From: Legionella sp.
GTDB lineage: Bacteria; Pseudomonadota; Gammaproteobacteria; Legionellales; Legionellaceae
NCBI GenBank assembly: GCA_030680075.1
Contig: JAUXWR010000327.1
Coordinates: 21,747 to 85,746 of the forward strand
Direction of reading: 5' to 3'
Length of the DNA: 64,000 nt
Made by a program: the position numbers and the translations under genes. The notes under the pieces were generated by a model that worked only from the letters and a program-made list of their open reading frames with translations, had not been told where the DNA came from and did no database searches. Shown here one piece after another: positions 54,136-63,554 of the stretch; the first letter of the stretch is position 1; every line of letters starts with the position of its first letter.

Positions 54136-54710
54136 TTCGTCTTGGTATATTAGGCTCCACCCGGGGCACTAATCTGAATGCTATAGTTGCGGGAATTAAA
54201 CAAAAGAAATTGCATGCCTCAATTGAGTTGGTTGCCAGTAATAGAGAGTCGGCGCCCATTCTTGAAAAAGCCGCGAACTTTGGTCTCACCTCTGTTTTTG
54301 TAAATCCTGATAGATTAAGTCGGAACGTTTTTGATACTCACTTATCTGAATTATTTCAGGAAAATAAGATAGATCTCATCGTTTTAATCGGTTATATGCG
54401 GATTTTGTCCGCCCAATTTATTGCAAATTGGCAAAACAAAGTCATTAACGTACATCCTTCTCTCTTACCAGCATTTTCAGGATTAATGGATCTTGATGTT
54501 CATCGTGAAGTGATAAATTCCGGTGCAAAAACGACTGGTTGTACGGTTCATTTTGTTACAGAAGAGGTTGATGAAGGCCCTATACTACTGCAAAAAACTT
54601 GTCCTGTTTTAAGTGATGATACCCCTCTTAGTTTAAAAGCTCGTGTTCAAGACTTGGAAGGGGATGCATTAATTGAGGCTATCCAGGCTATTACTAAATT
54701 AAATTGTTGA
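54132..54710 (+). CDS. purN: phosphoribosylglycinamide formyltransferase (GART 1)
   Basis: 192 residues from ATG 54132, which overlaps the purD stop; a longer frame begins at 54108. Transfers formyl from 10-formyl-THF to GAR. Blocks: LGILGSTRGTNLNAIV, LIVLIGYMRILSAQFI, VINVHPSLLPAFSGLMDLDVH and TGCTVHFVTEEVDEGPILLQ. Folate-dependent GART, not the PurT formate type. Confidence 0.95.
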   Translation: MIRLGILGSTRGTNLNAIVAGIKQKKLHASIELVASNRESAPILEKAANFGLTSVFVNPDRLSRNVFDTHLSELFQENKIDLIVLIGYMRILSAQFIANWQNKVINVHPSLLPAFSGLMDLDVHREVINSGAKTTGCTVHFVTEEVDEGPILLQKTCPVLSDDTPLSLKARVQDLEGDALIEAIQAITKLNC

Positions 54711-54718
54711 GGATGATT

Positions 54719-55216
54719 ATGTCAAAAATACTGGTATCAGTTTTAATGGGATCAAAATCTGACTGGGGAATTATGCAGGAAACCAGTTTGATACTTGAAA
54801 AGTTCGATATTCCCCATGAAGTACGTGCGCTCTCTGCTCATAGAACGCCTGATGCTTTATTTGATTATTTAAAATCAGCAGAACACCAGGGGGTTGAACT
54901 ATTTATTGCGGCCGCCGGCGGTGCTGCCCATTTACCGGGTGTGATTGCTGCAAAAACGTTATTGCCAGTTTTAGGCGTTCCTATGCCATCGTCTACTTTT
55001 GTGAATGGTATTGATGCACTTCTATCTATAGTACAAATGCCAGCCGGTATTCCTGTCGGCACCTTTGCGGTTGGAAAAGCCGGCGCTATCAATGCAGGCA
55101 TTATGGCAGCACAGATTCTCGGCAACAAATATCCCAAGTTTCGGGAGGCAGTACAAGAGCATCGTCAAGCACAGGCAAGGCAGGTTTTAGAAAACTCGAT
55201 AATAAGAAATGAATAG
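54719..55216 (+). CDS. purE: N5-carboxyaminoimidazole ribonucleotide mutase
   Basis: 165 residues from ATG 54719 (GAGGAT upstream); a longer frame starts at 54704 within purN. Class I PurE: VLMGSKSDWGIM, EVRALSAHRTPDALFDYL, AAAGGAAHLPGVIAAKTLLPVLGVPM and LLSIVQMPAGIPVGTFAVGKAGA. Converts N5-CAIR to CAIR; this class needs PurK, which is not in the window. It is the last gene of the operon and is followed by a palindromic repeat. Confidence 0.95.
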   Translation: MSKILVSVLMGSKSDWGIMQETSLILEKFDIPHEVRALSAHRTPDALFDYLKSAEHQGVELFIAAAGGAAHLPGVIAAKTLLPVLGVPMPSSTFVNGIDALLSIVQMPAGIPVGTFAVGKAGAINAGIMAAQILGNKYPKFREAVQEHRQAQARQVLENSIIRNE

Positions 55217-55227
55217 GAGTTATTGCC

Positions 55228-55312
55228 CACTGCCGACGTCCTGCGGTTTATCCGCGGGATTCAGTAATGGTAGTAGATGCTTGGATCCCGCGAACAAGTC
55301 GCGGGACGTTGA
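55228..55312. repeat. REPIN-like doublet between purE and iolE
   Basis: Two related hairpins in inverted orientation: one with CCTGCGG/CCGCGGG near 55239-55257 and one with TCCCGCGA-ACAAG-TCGCGGGA at 55285-55305. The reverse complement of the second half largely repeats the first. It sits between the convergent ends of the purine and inositol operons and may terminate both. Confidence 0.65.
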
Positions 55313-55331
55313 CAAAGTGAAGCACTGATTA

Positions 55332-56216
55332 CTAATTAATCAGTGGACTAAGATAATCATAGGCTTTTTTTGCATATTCCAACGGGGGCGCTTTCGCGGG
55401 ATCTTGTTCTGCCTCAACGATAAACCAGCCTCGGTAGTTTATCTCTCGTAGCTGCTTAACTATTTCACCAAAATTAATATCGCCATCACCAGGAACGGTA
55501 AAAACTCCACTTCGTACCGCGTCCATAAAATTATTATCATTATTCTGTACGCTTGTTAAAACATCCCGACGAATATCCTTAAGATGAACATGCTTGATGC
55601 GTGCGCCATATTTTTTTATTAAACTTAAGGGATTCATGCCGGCAAATGACGCATGTCCTGTATCAAGTAATAATGAAATTAATTCAGGACTCGTGTGCTG
55701 CATTAAATAGTCAATCTCTGATTCAGTAAACACGCCAGTGCCCGCATGAAAATGATAGGCAATTTGCATCTGAAAATCATGCGCTATTCGACCAATCGCA
55801 TGTAATCCTGAAATTAAGCTATCCCATTGTGCCGAACTAAACTGAGGTCTATTTGCACCAAAAATGGGAAAGTCTGTATTTTGTATGGAGTGACCACATT
55901 CACAGACATTGATGCAATTAGCCCCCATGGCGCGCATAAAACTCATGTAATCAAGAAAATTGGATAGGGTGGATTCATATTTATGAGGCTCTGTAAAAAA
56001 ACTGCTAAACCAGGCACTGGCTAATTGTAACCCCGAATTCGTCAGCGACTCTTTTAATACGGGAATATCGCGAGGGTATTTGTTTCCCATTTCTGTTCCC
56101 ACAAATCCCGCCTGCGCCATCTCGCTAATGCATTGTTCAAACGTAATATGTTCCCCAAGCGTTGGATCATCATCATTACACCAATTAATGGGAGCAATAC
56201 CTAATTTAATTGTCAT
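55332..56216 (-). CDS. iolE: inosose dehydratase (2-keto-myo-inositol dehydratase)
   Basis: 294 residues, TIM-barrel of the xylose-isomerase-like family. Dehydrates 2-keto-myo-inositol to a diketo ring. Landmarks: KLGIAPINWCNDDDPTLGE, CISEMAQAGFVGTEMGNKYP, MQIAYHFHAGTGVFTESEIDYLM, LLLDTGHASFAGMNPLSLI and IKHVHLKDIRRDVL. AAAGGA precedes the ATG. Last gene of the iol operon, separated from iolD by 124 bases that hold a palindromic repeat. Confidence 0.93.
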   Translation of the reverse strand: MTIKLGIAPINWCNDDDPTLGEHITFEQCISEMAQAGFVGTEMGNKYPRDIPVLKESLTNSGLQLASAWFSSFFTEPHKYESTLSNFLDYMSFMRAMGANCINVCECGHSIQNTDFPIFGANRPQFSSAQWDSLISGLHAIGRIAHDFQMQIAYHFHAGTGVFTESEIDYLMQHTSPELISLLLDTGHASFAGMNPLSLIKKYGARIKHVHLKDIRRDVLTSVQNNDNNFMDAVRSGVFTVPGDGDINFGEIVKQLREINYRGWFIVEAEQDPAKAPPLEYAKKAYDYLSPLIN

Positions 56217-56251
56217 TTCGGTTTCCTTTATTAAAAACTAATAACATCACT

Positions 56252-56338
56252 GTAGCCCGGATTAGCGAAAGCGTAATCCGGGATTGTCGCTCTGAAATAA
56301 CGCATTTCCCGGATTACGCTTTCGCTAATCCGGGCTAC
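56252..56338. repeat. nested palindromic element between iolD and iolE
   Basis: Arms 56252-56283 and 56307-56338 are perfect inverted copies of 32 bases of the CCCGGATTA-type theme; each arm is itself a hairpin, CCCGGATTA and TAATCCGGG enclosing GCGAAAGCG. The result is a double palindrome with a 23-base centre. It is a known intergenic repeat type (GTAGCCCGGATTA). Confidence 0.85.
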
Positions 56339-56340
56339 TT

Positions 56341-58212
56341 TTAATATTCTTTAATTTTATCAAGCTCTTCCCGCATCTTCTCATGCGCCTTGGTAACATC
56401 AACGGATTGTGAAATTTCAGCAACCCCAACTCGCCACCACGTTTGATAACCATGACTCATGGTTTTAGGTAAAACCGGTAATACAATTACAGAACTCTGA
56501 GTTTCATCCCGCGCCACTTGCAATGCGGCCTCAAACTGAGCATACGAATCGGCATAAAATGCCTTAGCGCCAAGAGACGCGGCATACTGACAAAAATCAA
56601 TAGGTAAATAATCACCAGTTAACTGATTAGTTGCTTCATTACGATACCGAAACTCATTCCCAAAGCCTCGACTGCCATGAGCTTCCTGTAAATTACGAAT
56701 ACACTGATAACCATGGTTATTAAACAAAACAATGGTGATTTTTTTATTCTCCTGAATACAGGTCAGTAATTCAGAATGAAGCATAATAAAGCTTCCATCG
56801 CCTACCAGCACATATACTTCACCCGCCTCATTACCTTTTGCCAATCGCACCCCTAAACCTGCGGCGACTTCATAGCCCATGCAAGAATAAGCATACTCAA
56901 GGTGATAATCTTTAGGCTTCGATGATTGCCATAATCGGTGCAAATCACCGGGCAAACTTCCAGCAGCACCCACAATTACATCATCAGCAGTCGCGAATTG
57001 ATTTAAGAGGCCAATAATTGCTGTTTGGTGCAAGCCACTTTGAGAAGAGGGCACCTCACAAACACGCGAAACCTCTTTACTCCACTCTTCTCGAAAATCC
57101 TTTATCCGCTGCTGAAAGGCAGGTGATGTCTGGTGAGCGTTCAACGCTTTTGATAAAAGTTCAAGGCCGCATTTGGCATCGCCTTTCAACATTAAGCTGT
57201 CCATCTTCAAGGCATCGAAGCGACTTATATTAAGATGAATCATTTGACAAGCCGCATTTTTAAAACCCCACTTTGACGACGTGGTGAAGTCTTGTAGACG
57301 TGAACCAACAACCACTATTACATCAGCATCGGCGGCCAAATTATTAGCAGCTTCAGAACCCGTGACGCCTATGCCGCCAATGTTCATGGGATGATTCCAA
57401 GGCAGAGCACTTTTCCCCGCTTGCGTTTCAGCTACAGGTATTACATGCGTTAAAGCAAATTCAGCCAGTGCTTCTGTTGCCTGAGAATAATGCACACCAC
57501 CGCCTGCGATAATCAGAGGCGTGCGCGCCTGTCTTAACAATGTCGCCGCCTCTTGAATAGCACGGTCATTTACCATTTCACGATCAATATGCCAGAGGCG
57601 TTTGGCAAAAAACGATTCAGGATAATCGTAACGTTCGGATTGCACATCTTGTGGTAATGAAAGAGTCACAGCGCCAGTTTCTACCGGATCGGTCAATACT
57701 CTAAATGCATTCATACAAGCAGTCATTAATTGTTCAGGTCGAGAAATTCTATCCCAATATTTACTAACTGGTTTAAAGCAATCATTCACGGACAGGGTGT
57801 AATCATGAGAGACCTCCAGTTGTTGCAAAACTGGATCAGGTTGCCTGCAACTGAAAATATCACCCGGCAGGAGTAACAAAGGAATACGATTGGTCGTGGC
57901 GGCCGCGGCCGCCGTTATCATATTAGTAGCACCTGGCCCTATGGAGGAAGTACACGCAAAAATACCAAGACGATTTTTTTGTTTAGCAAAAGCCGTAGCA
58001 GCATGGGCCATACCTTGCTCATTATGCCCTTGGTAATAGGTAAGACCATAAGCATCATACTCTAAGGCTTCTCCAATACCAGTAACATTGCCATGGCCAA
58101 ATATACCGAATACTCCCTGCACGAACTGATATTCTTTCCCATCCCTCACCACATATTGATTGGCTAAAAAACGTAAAAGGGCTTGGGACATGGTTAAGCA
58201 AATTTTTTTCAC
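56341..58212 (-). CDS. iolD: THcHDO hydrolase (3D-(3,5/4)-trihydroxycyclohexane-1,2-dione acylhydrolase)
   Basis: 623 residues, thiamine-diphosphate enzyme that opens the inositol-derived ring. The ThDP fold is visible in YQGHNEQGMAHAATAFAKQ (with the catalytic Glu), TSSIGPGATNMITAAAAA, and the magnesium/diphosphate motif LVGDGSFIMLHSEL. Starts at GTG 58212 with AAAGGA eight bases upstream; a later ATG (MSQALLRF) is in frame. The iolCB stop is 11 bases upstream. Confidence 0.93.
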   Translation of the reverse strand: MKKICLTMSQALLRFLANQYVVRDGKEYQFVQGVFGIFGHGNVTGIGEALEYDAYGLTYYQGHNEQGMAHAATAFAKQKNRLGIFACTSSIGPGATNMITAAAAATTNRIPLLLLPGDIFSCRQPDPVLQQLEVSHDYTLSVNDCFKPVSKYWDRISRPEQLMTACMNAFRVLTDPVETGAVTLSLPQDVQSERYDYPESFFAKRLWHIDREMVNDRAIQEAATLLRQARTPLIIAGGGVHYSQATEALAEFALTHVIPVAETQAGKSALPWNHPMNIGGIGVTGSEAANNLAADADVIVVVGSRLQDFTTSSKWGFKNAACQMIHLNISRFDALKMDSLMLKGDAKCGLELLSKALNAHQTSPAFQQRIKDFREEWSKEVSRVCEVPSSQSGLHQTAIIGLLNQFATADDVIVGAAGSLPGDLHRLWQSSKPKDYHLEYAYSCMGYEVAAGLGVRLAKGNEAGEVYVLVGDGSFIMLHSELLTCIQENKKITIVLFNNHGYQCIRNLQEAHGSRGFGNEFRYRNEATNQLTGDYLPIDFCQYAASLGAKAFYADSYAQFEAALQVARDETQSSVIVLPVLPKTMSHGYQTWWRVGVAEISQSVDVTKAHEKMREELDKIKEY

Positions 58213-58223
58213 GAGATAATCCT

Positions 58224-60113
58224 TTAAGGTGTTTGCGCGCTTTTTTTCCAGGCTCTCTTATTGGCGTCAGGAAAGCGCGTCCAGTCATGTTCAGGGCGAA
58301 AAGTGGGTGTAATGTAGGGATTTTCAGGAAGGTGGCGAATAAACCATAAAGTATACATGGCGTAACCCGGTGCCGCACAATGGGCATGCTCTTGACCATC
58401 CGCAATTTGATACGTGTCGTTGTGCTCTATCCGCATTACCTCTCGACCATTTTCTCCAAAAGCAAATCCCTGTGGTTCTGAAAAACGATAGTGGTAGATT
58501 TCAGGCTGAGAATGATAATGGGAGGGATAACTGGACCAGCGTCCTTGAAAAGTAATAATTTCGCCAACGACAAGATTTGATTCGGGGCGGTTGCGTTTAT
58601 CAAATACGGTACGCACCTGTCGATAAGAGGTATCTTCCAGTAAATTTTTTCCTCTCTCATCAATTTCAAGGCTATTGGACTCATCAAATAAAATGGGCGC
58701 AAAATTCTCGTCATTTTCTGTTTCGATGAGTAAGAGTTCACAATCCGTCAATGCCTGTACCTGTGCAGTTACGCGCGCGGGGCAGTGGAGTACAATAGGA
58801 AATTCGGAAAAATAATCGCGACGCTCCGCTGTGATGGCGTGAGATAGATAATGAAACTCAACGCGCCCGGTCATTAATACTGCTGCAAATTCATAGTCAG
58901 GATTAAAATTAAATACGTGACCTGCACAAAGTTTAACAGCGTTAAAATTCATCCCTGTATTTGCGGATACTTTATTCATGGAAACAATGGAATTCACCCC
59001 GTCGATAAATCCGTTTGGATTTTTTATGAGCGTTACGGGGCTGAGTAAATTTAAGTGGCTATCATGTAGCTTTGCCAGCGCATCGCTTTTCCATACCAGA
59101 GGGTCTTCGTCAAATTTATTGATAAAATAGGCTAACTCTTCCCAATAAGGAATGGCAGGCGCACAACCATGACGAGTCACCACTAATGCACCACTTGCGT
59201 TAGCGTAACGGGTAGCAATACTCCAGGGTTCATTACGCAATAATCCGCGCAGCAAGCCCGCGAGAAATGCGTCACCAGCGCCCAGGATATTTAAAACCTC
59301 GACAGGGAAGGGCTTGGATACCAGAGGGGCTTCACCGTCAAAATATACTGTACATCCTTTGTCGCCTGTTTTAACGACAATAGGGGCTTTTGAATACTCG
59401 CGAATAACGTGTATGGCGGCTTTAAGAGTATCTTTACCGCCAGCGATAGAAATCTCTTCTTCCGTACCTACAATCAAATCACACGACGGTAGTATTTCCT
59501 GATAAATTTTGCTTATCTCATCATAGGGCAAATAACGGGTTTCGCCATCACCGACAGTTGTTAGACCCCAAAGCACAGGCCGATAATCCAAATCAAAGAC
59601 TATTGCCGTGCGCCATTTTTTAGCGGTTTTAACAGCAAGATGAGTTGTTTCACGCATTGCAAGCGTTGATAACCCAGTACCCGTAATTAAAATGGCTTTT
59701 GCTTTTTTAAAAACGGATTCATTAATATGTTCTGCTGACAACTGCATATCAGCGCAATCATTGCGATAAAATAGTAAGGGAAAATCATGAGGTGGTTTCA
59801 CCCCTAATAACACGAGCCCTGTTAAATGTTTTTTTGTTTCATACAGTAAATCAGTGTTAACCCCTTCTTTCATGAGAGTGTTTTTTAAAAAAAGACCCAT
59901 CTCATCATCACCCACACAGGAAAACATCATGCTTTTTAAGCCTAAGCGCGCGCATCCTACTGCTATATTACCCGCACAACCACCAAGGTATTTGCGAAAG
60001 GTTTCAGCCTCTGCAAGTGTGCTTCCAATTTGCTCGGCATATAGGTCCACTGCAACACGGCCCATGCAAATGATATCAATGGGTCTGTCTTTAGGAAAAA
60101 AGGGGTATGTCAT
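58224..60113 (-). CDS. iolCB: fused 5-dehydro-2-deoxygluconokinase / 5-deoxyglucuronate isomerase (IolCB)
   Basis: 629 residues joining two inositol-pathway enzymes usually separate. Residues 1-~325 form a ribokinase-family IolC (DIICMGRVAVDLYAEQIGS, YLGGCAGNIAVGCARLG, and the catalytic NILGAGDAFLAGLLRGLL). Residues ~365-629 are IolB, a bicupin (GRWSSYPSHYHSQPEIYHYRFSEPQGFAF, HEHAHCAAPGYAMYTLWF-type GQEHAHCAAPGYAMYTLWF). Known from L. pneumophila as a bifunctional protein. Together they isomerise 5-deoxyglucuronate and phosphorylate the product. AAGGAC precedes the ATG; iolD follows after 11 bases. Confidence 0.93.
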   Translation of the reverse strand: MTYPFFPKDRPIDIICMGRVAVDLYAEQIGSTLAEAETFRKYLGGCAGNIAVGCARLGLKSMMFSCVGDDEMGLFLKNTLMKEGVNTDLLYETKKHLTGLVLLGVKPPHDFPLLFYRNDCADMQLSAEHINESVFKKAKAILITGTGLSTLAMRETTHLAVKTAKKWRTAIVFDLDYRPVLWGLTTVGDGETRYLPYDEISKIYQEILPSCDLIVGTEEEISIAGGKDTLKAAIHVIREYSKAPIVVKTGDKGCTVYFDGEAPLVSKPFPVEVLNILGAGDAFLAGLLRGLLRNEPWSIATRYANASGALVVTRHGCAPAIPYWEELAYFINKFDEDPLVWKSDALAKLHDSHLNLLSPVTLIKNPNGFIDGVNSIVSMNKVSANTGMNFNAVKLCAGHVFNFNPDYEFAAVLMTGRVEFHYLSHAITAERRDYFSEFPIVLHCPARVTAQVQALTDCELLLIETENDENFAPILFDESNSLEIDERGKNLLEDTSYRQVRTVFDKRNRPESNLVVGEIITFQGRWSSYPSHYHSQPEIYHYRFSEPQGFAFGENGREVMRIEHNDTYQIADGQEHAHCAAPGYAMYTLWFIRHLPENPYITPTFRPEHDWTRFPDANKRAWKKSAQTP

Positions 60114-60122
60114 GAATTGTCC

Positions 60123-61130
60123 TTAACGTAAATAAACAGGCTGTTTTGTTTCAAGCGATGTTTGCGCCGCTTTTGCAATCCGTAATGCTTGCAACCCATC
60201 TGAACCTGAAACGGGACTTGGTGTTTTATTCACCCAGGCATCATAAAATGCCCGTAATTCGTCAAGATAGGCTTGTTGATAACGCTCAAGGAAAAAATAC
60301 AGAGGCTTGGCACTTTTTATGATTTCCGGCGAATAATATTTAACACCGTTCTCATGCTGATTTTCAGCAAGCAACATTCCTTTAGCGCCAAAAACTTCAA
60401 TTCGCTGATCATAGCCGTATACTGCTTGCCGACTATTATCAATAACACCCAGTGCGCCATTGGCAAAACGCAGTTGGACAATAGCCGTGTCTACATCGTT
60501 AAACGCTTCAAAGTCAGGATTAATAAGAACGGCACCCGTCGCATAGACTTCAACAACTTCAGAAGAGGATAAAAATCGCGCCATATCAAAATCATGAATG
60601 GTCATATCCATAAAGATACCGCCTGAAGTGGCACAATATTCCTTGCTCGGGCAAGCGGGGTCCCGTGAAGTGATACGAATGATGTGAGGCGCGCCAATTT
60701 CACCCTGTTTAATACGTTGTTGAAGGGCTGCAAAACTGGGGTCAAAACGGCGATTGAAACCAAGCTGCAATAAGCTGTTATTCGCATTTACCACTTGCAG
60801 TGCGGATTGAATATCCGCTTCAATAAGGCCAATAGGTTTTTCACAGAATATCGCTTTACCGGCATTACTTGCGGCTTTAATTTGCTCAATATGTAAAGTA
60901 GAGGGGGAGGCAATAATAATCGCGTCAATACCCTGGTGATTAATAATTTCGTCTGTATCTTTTGTGGTAAAGGGTATCTGCAAAGATGACGCCCAGGCTG
61001 TATCAAGTGCGGGGTCGCCAATTGCCGTTAATGAAAATTGGGGAAGATGCCTGATATTTTCGGCATGCAGTTTGCCGATTCGTCCTGCACCAATAATGCC
61101 CACTTTACAAACAGTATTTTGTTTAGTCAT
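60123..61130 (-). CDS. iolG: inositol 2-dehydrogenase
   Basis: 335 residues of the Gfo/Idh/MocA family. NAD-linked oxidation of myo-inositol to 2-keto-myo-inositol, first step of the pathway. The Rossmann motif VGIIGAGRIGKLHAENI is at the N-terminus, then AIIIASPSTLHIEQIKAAS, the catalytic IFCEKPIGL, LLQLGFNRRFDPSF and the GGIFMDMTIHDFDMARFL segment with the substrate-binding D and H. Six bases separate it from iolT and nine from iolCB. Confidence 0.95.
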   Translation of the reverse strand: MTKQNTVCKVGIIGAGRIGKLHAENIRHLPQFSLTAIGDPALDTAWASSLQIPFTTKDTDEIINHQGIDAIIIASPSTLHIEQIKAASNAGKAIFCEKPIGLIEADIQSALQVVNANNSLLQLGFNRRFDPSFAALQQRIKQGEIGAPHIIRITSRDPACPSKEYCATSGGIFMDMTIHDFDMARFLSSSEVVEVYATGAVLINPDFEAFNDVDTAIVQLRFANGALGVIDNSRQAVYGYDQRIEVFGAKGMLLAENQHENGVKYYSPEIIKSAKPLYFFLERYQQAYLDELRAFYDAWVNKTPSPVSGSDGLQALRIAKAAQTSLETKQPVYLR

Positions 61131-61136
61131 TTATAA

Positions 61137-62549
61137 TTAATCCATTAGGAGTTTAAATTTCTTTTTCTTAAAAAGAGGCTGCCCTATATCTCTTATCTTC
61201 TTACCCGATTTTAAATTTTCTTCAATTTTTTCGAGGCTTACATGAGTTGTTTCAGGGATGAAATAATAGATAAATACAAAGGCGAGTAAACACATGCCCG
61301 CAAAAATGGAAAAAGTAACCATTTCGCCCGCGGTGTAATAGATTTCAAGAAAAGAAATTGAAACAAGGAAATTAGCACCCCATTGCACAACCGTTGCGAT
61401 ACTCATCGCAAGACCTCTGATATGAAGTGGGTAAATCTCTGATATTAATACCCAAAAGAGTGAGCCTACACTTATACAATAACCAACAACATATAATGAC
61501 AATAAGAAAAGTACGCCCATCTTTTGATTAAGCACAGGCAAATGAAATAATAAGCTAACGCCAAATAAGCTGATTGCAGCGATGAGGGTTCCGCTTAATA
61601 ACAAAAACCGTCGTCCAAAGCGGTCTATATAAAAAAGTGTTACCGCTGTGAAAATAAAGTTAATGACACTAATGGTGAAGGTGGCAAAAATGGCGTTTTT
61701 AATGGGGTAAAAACCGGCTGATGTGAAAATTACCGGCCCATAATACAAAATGGCGTTAATCCCTGAAAATTGTTGAAATATCCCTAACCCTATACCGATT
61801 AACAGCACAAATAAAACAGGTGGCTTAAGTAACTGTTTCACCATAGAGCGAGAAGTGTCGGCATGGACTGCTATTTCATGAAGTTCACTTTGAATATCAT
61901 AACCATGAGTACGAATTTTTTTTAATGCTTGTAATGCTTCATCAGGCCCATGTCGTTTCATTAACCAACGGGGGGAATGAGGCACCAAAAACATTCCTGT
62001 AAATAAAATCAGAGCCGGTATTACGCCAATCCATAAGATGATTCGCCAACTGGAGGCTGAGAAATCATGAAGAAAATAGCCAGTCAAATAAGCGATAGCT
62101 TGCCCGAAAGTTATCGTTAAACCATTAATTAAAATGAGCGAACCACGTTTATGCGGGGGCGCAATTTCGGCGATAAAAAGAGGAGCCACATAAGAGGCAA
62201 CACCAATACAAACACCAATAAGAAATCGTCCGATTAACAAGGTATTAAGTGTTGCCGCTTCCGCACAAAGGGCAGTTCCGAGAATAAAACCGATGGCTAC
62301 TATTTTTAACAAAGAACGTCTGCTGATCTTGTCAGCAATCAACCCGCTTAAAGGAATGCCTAAGATAGCACCCAGTAAGCTAAAACTAACCACTTCTGAC
62401 CATTGCCAAGTTGACAAAGATAACTGCTGCATCACCTGATCTTTAATATCAGCGATAACACTTGAATCATAACCGAATAAAAAACCGCCAAATCCCGCAA
62501 TAAGCGCTACCAGCAACACGAACGTATTAAGTCCATTTTCCTTGTTCAT
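61137..62549 (-). CDS. iolT: myo-inositol / sugar proton symporter (MFS)
   Basis: 470 residues, 12 membrane helices of the sugar-porter branch: FLFGYDSSVIADIKD in helix 1, GLIADKISRRSLLK (R-x-G-R-R-type loop), GRFLIGVCIGVASYVAPLFIAEIAP (PESPR counterpart VPHSPRWLMKRHG), GLGIFQQFSGINAILYYGP (QQxSGxN) and a C-terminal PETTHVSLEKIEE. First gene of the iol operon, so inositol is the likely substrate. ATG 62549 has GAGG in front. Confidence 0.92.
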   Translation of the reverse strand: MNKENGLNTFVLLVALIAGFGGFLFGYDSSVIADIKDQVMQQLSLSTWQWSEVVSFSLLGAILGIPLSGLIADKISRRSLLKIVAIGFILGTALCAEAATLNTLLIGRFLIGVCIGVASYVAPLFIAEIAPPHKRGSLILINGLTITFGQAIAYLTGYFLHDFSASSWRIILWIGVIPALILFTGMFLVPHSPRWLMKRHGPDEALQALKKIRTHGYDIQSELHEIAVHADTSRSMVKQLLKPPVLFVLLIGIGLGIFQQFSGINAILYYGPVIFTSAGFYPIKNAIFATFTISVINFIFTAVTLFYIDRFGRRFLLLSGTLIAAISLFGVSLLFHLPVLNQKMGVLFLLSLYVVGYCISVGSLFWVLISEIYPLHIRGLAMSIATVVQWGANFLVSISFLEIYYTAGEMVTFSIFAGMCLLAFVFIYYFIPETTHVSLEKIEENLKSGKKIRDIGQPLFKKKKFKLLMD

Positions 62550-62557
62550 CCTGTCCT

Positions 62558-62609
62558 CGAATATCCATATTCGCTGGGGATATTAGCACTGACTGAGAAA
62601 ACAGGTAAA
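62558..62609 (-). promoter_or_regulatory. candidate iol operon promoter with operator-like palindrome
   Basis: Read toward iolT, a -35-like TTTACC (62604-62609) and -10-like TAATAT (62580-62585) are 18 bases apart. A 16-base palindrome (CGAATAT, GG, ATATTCG) lies between the -10 box and the ATG at 62558-62573, where a repressor of an inositol operon could block transcription. No regulator gene is in the window. Confidence 0.45.
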
Positions 62610-62647
62610 GAGTTTTTGACAAGATGTCGTCGGATAAATTCAAGTGG

Positions 62648-63388
62648 TTATGAATTGAACTTATGAGACTTTATATCTTGCATGACAGGAATTTCAGTTA
62701 TGGGTTTTTCCTGAAGACATTTAAAATCAATCAGTATATTTTTTATATATTGAGAGATTTTCTCCAATAAGCCTCGCTTATCAAAGATAGGCGCTGCACG
62801 ACGACTCTGGCAATCAATTTCAAGGTCTTTCAGGGTAATTCCTTGTGCATTCATCAGGGAGGTTGTTATGGTTTTAGCGTGATATTTTTCAGGGTTGGTA
62901 ATTTTATCTGGTTTGCCATTAGTGACTAATGTTTTATAAGTCTGTTGTTCTTTGATTACTAATCCATTTTCTGTGTCTTCAAAATCAATTCTGGTTACAG
63001 GGTCGCTAGCTTGAGTTTGACCTCTATAGGTGTTATTTATGCAGAAATTGGTGGCAAAAGGAAAGCCTGCCTGGTGAAAATGCATCAATGCCAGGTTAAC
63101 CAAAGCGTTACTATCTTCCTCTGTGTAGTGAGGTTTAGAGAATAAATGCTTTTTAAAAAAAGCAGCGAGTTCGTCCGCATCTTGAAAGCCCTCTTTTCCT
63201 TCTTCTGTTAATAGCGCTGTAAGTGATGTGCCATTTATATAGAGAGGACAGTGAGTATCGCCGCTTTTTGCCCAACGATTCCAATCACTAAGTGCTTGCC
63301 GCATTTCTGTTGCGGGTCCAGCTGTTTCTTGATTCTCTTTTGCATAAGCAAAAATACCTAAATTTTTATATTTCCAATAACTGTTCAT
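62648..63388 (-). CDS. uncharacterised protein, possible effector
   Basis: 246 residues, not recognised. No signal peptide. Features: an N-terminal MNSYWKYKNLGIFAYAKE, Asp/Trp-rich DWNRWAKSGDTHC, GTSLTALLTEEGKEGFQDADELAAFFKKH, LALMHFHQAGFPFATNFCINN and VTRIDFEDTEN. The C-terminus is polar. GGCGGA is upstream of the ATG. Located between the iol promoter and an IS remnant, it is accessory. No function is proposed. Confidence 0.6.
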   Translation of the reverse strand: MNSYWKYKNLGIFAYAKENQETAGPATEMRQALSDWNRWAKSGDTHCPLYINGTSLTALLTEEGKEGFQDADELAAFFKKHLFSKPHYTEEDSNALVNLALMHFHQAGFPFATNFCINNTYRGQTQASDPVTRIDFEDTENGLVIKEQQTYKTLVTNGKPDKITNPEKYHAKTITTSLMNAQGITLKDLEIDCQSRRAAPIFDKRGLLEKISQYIKNILIDFKCLQEKPITEIPVMQDIKSHKFNS

Positions 63389-63554
63389 GACTGATCCGCC
63401 TGTAGGATTTTCTCTCTGTTAATATTGTAGCAAATGTAGCTTAAGGGAAGATGAGGCAACGGAGTTGTTACTCTAAGTGTGCTCTGTACTGGACAACAAA
63501 TCCTATGAAGCTACTCTCCTGTTTAAATCAGGAATTAGTTGGTTAATGATATCT

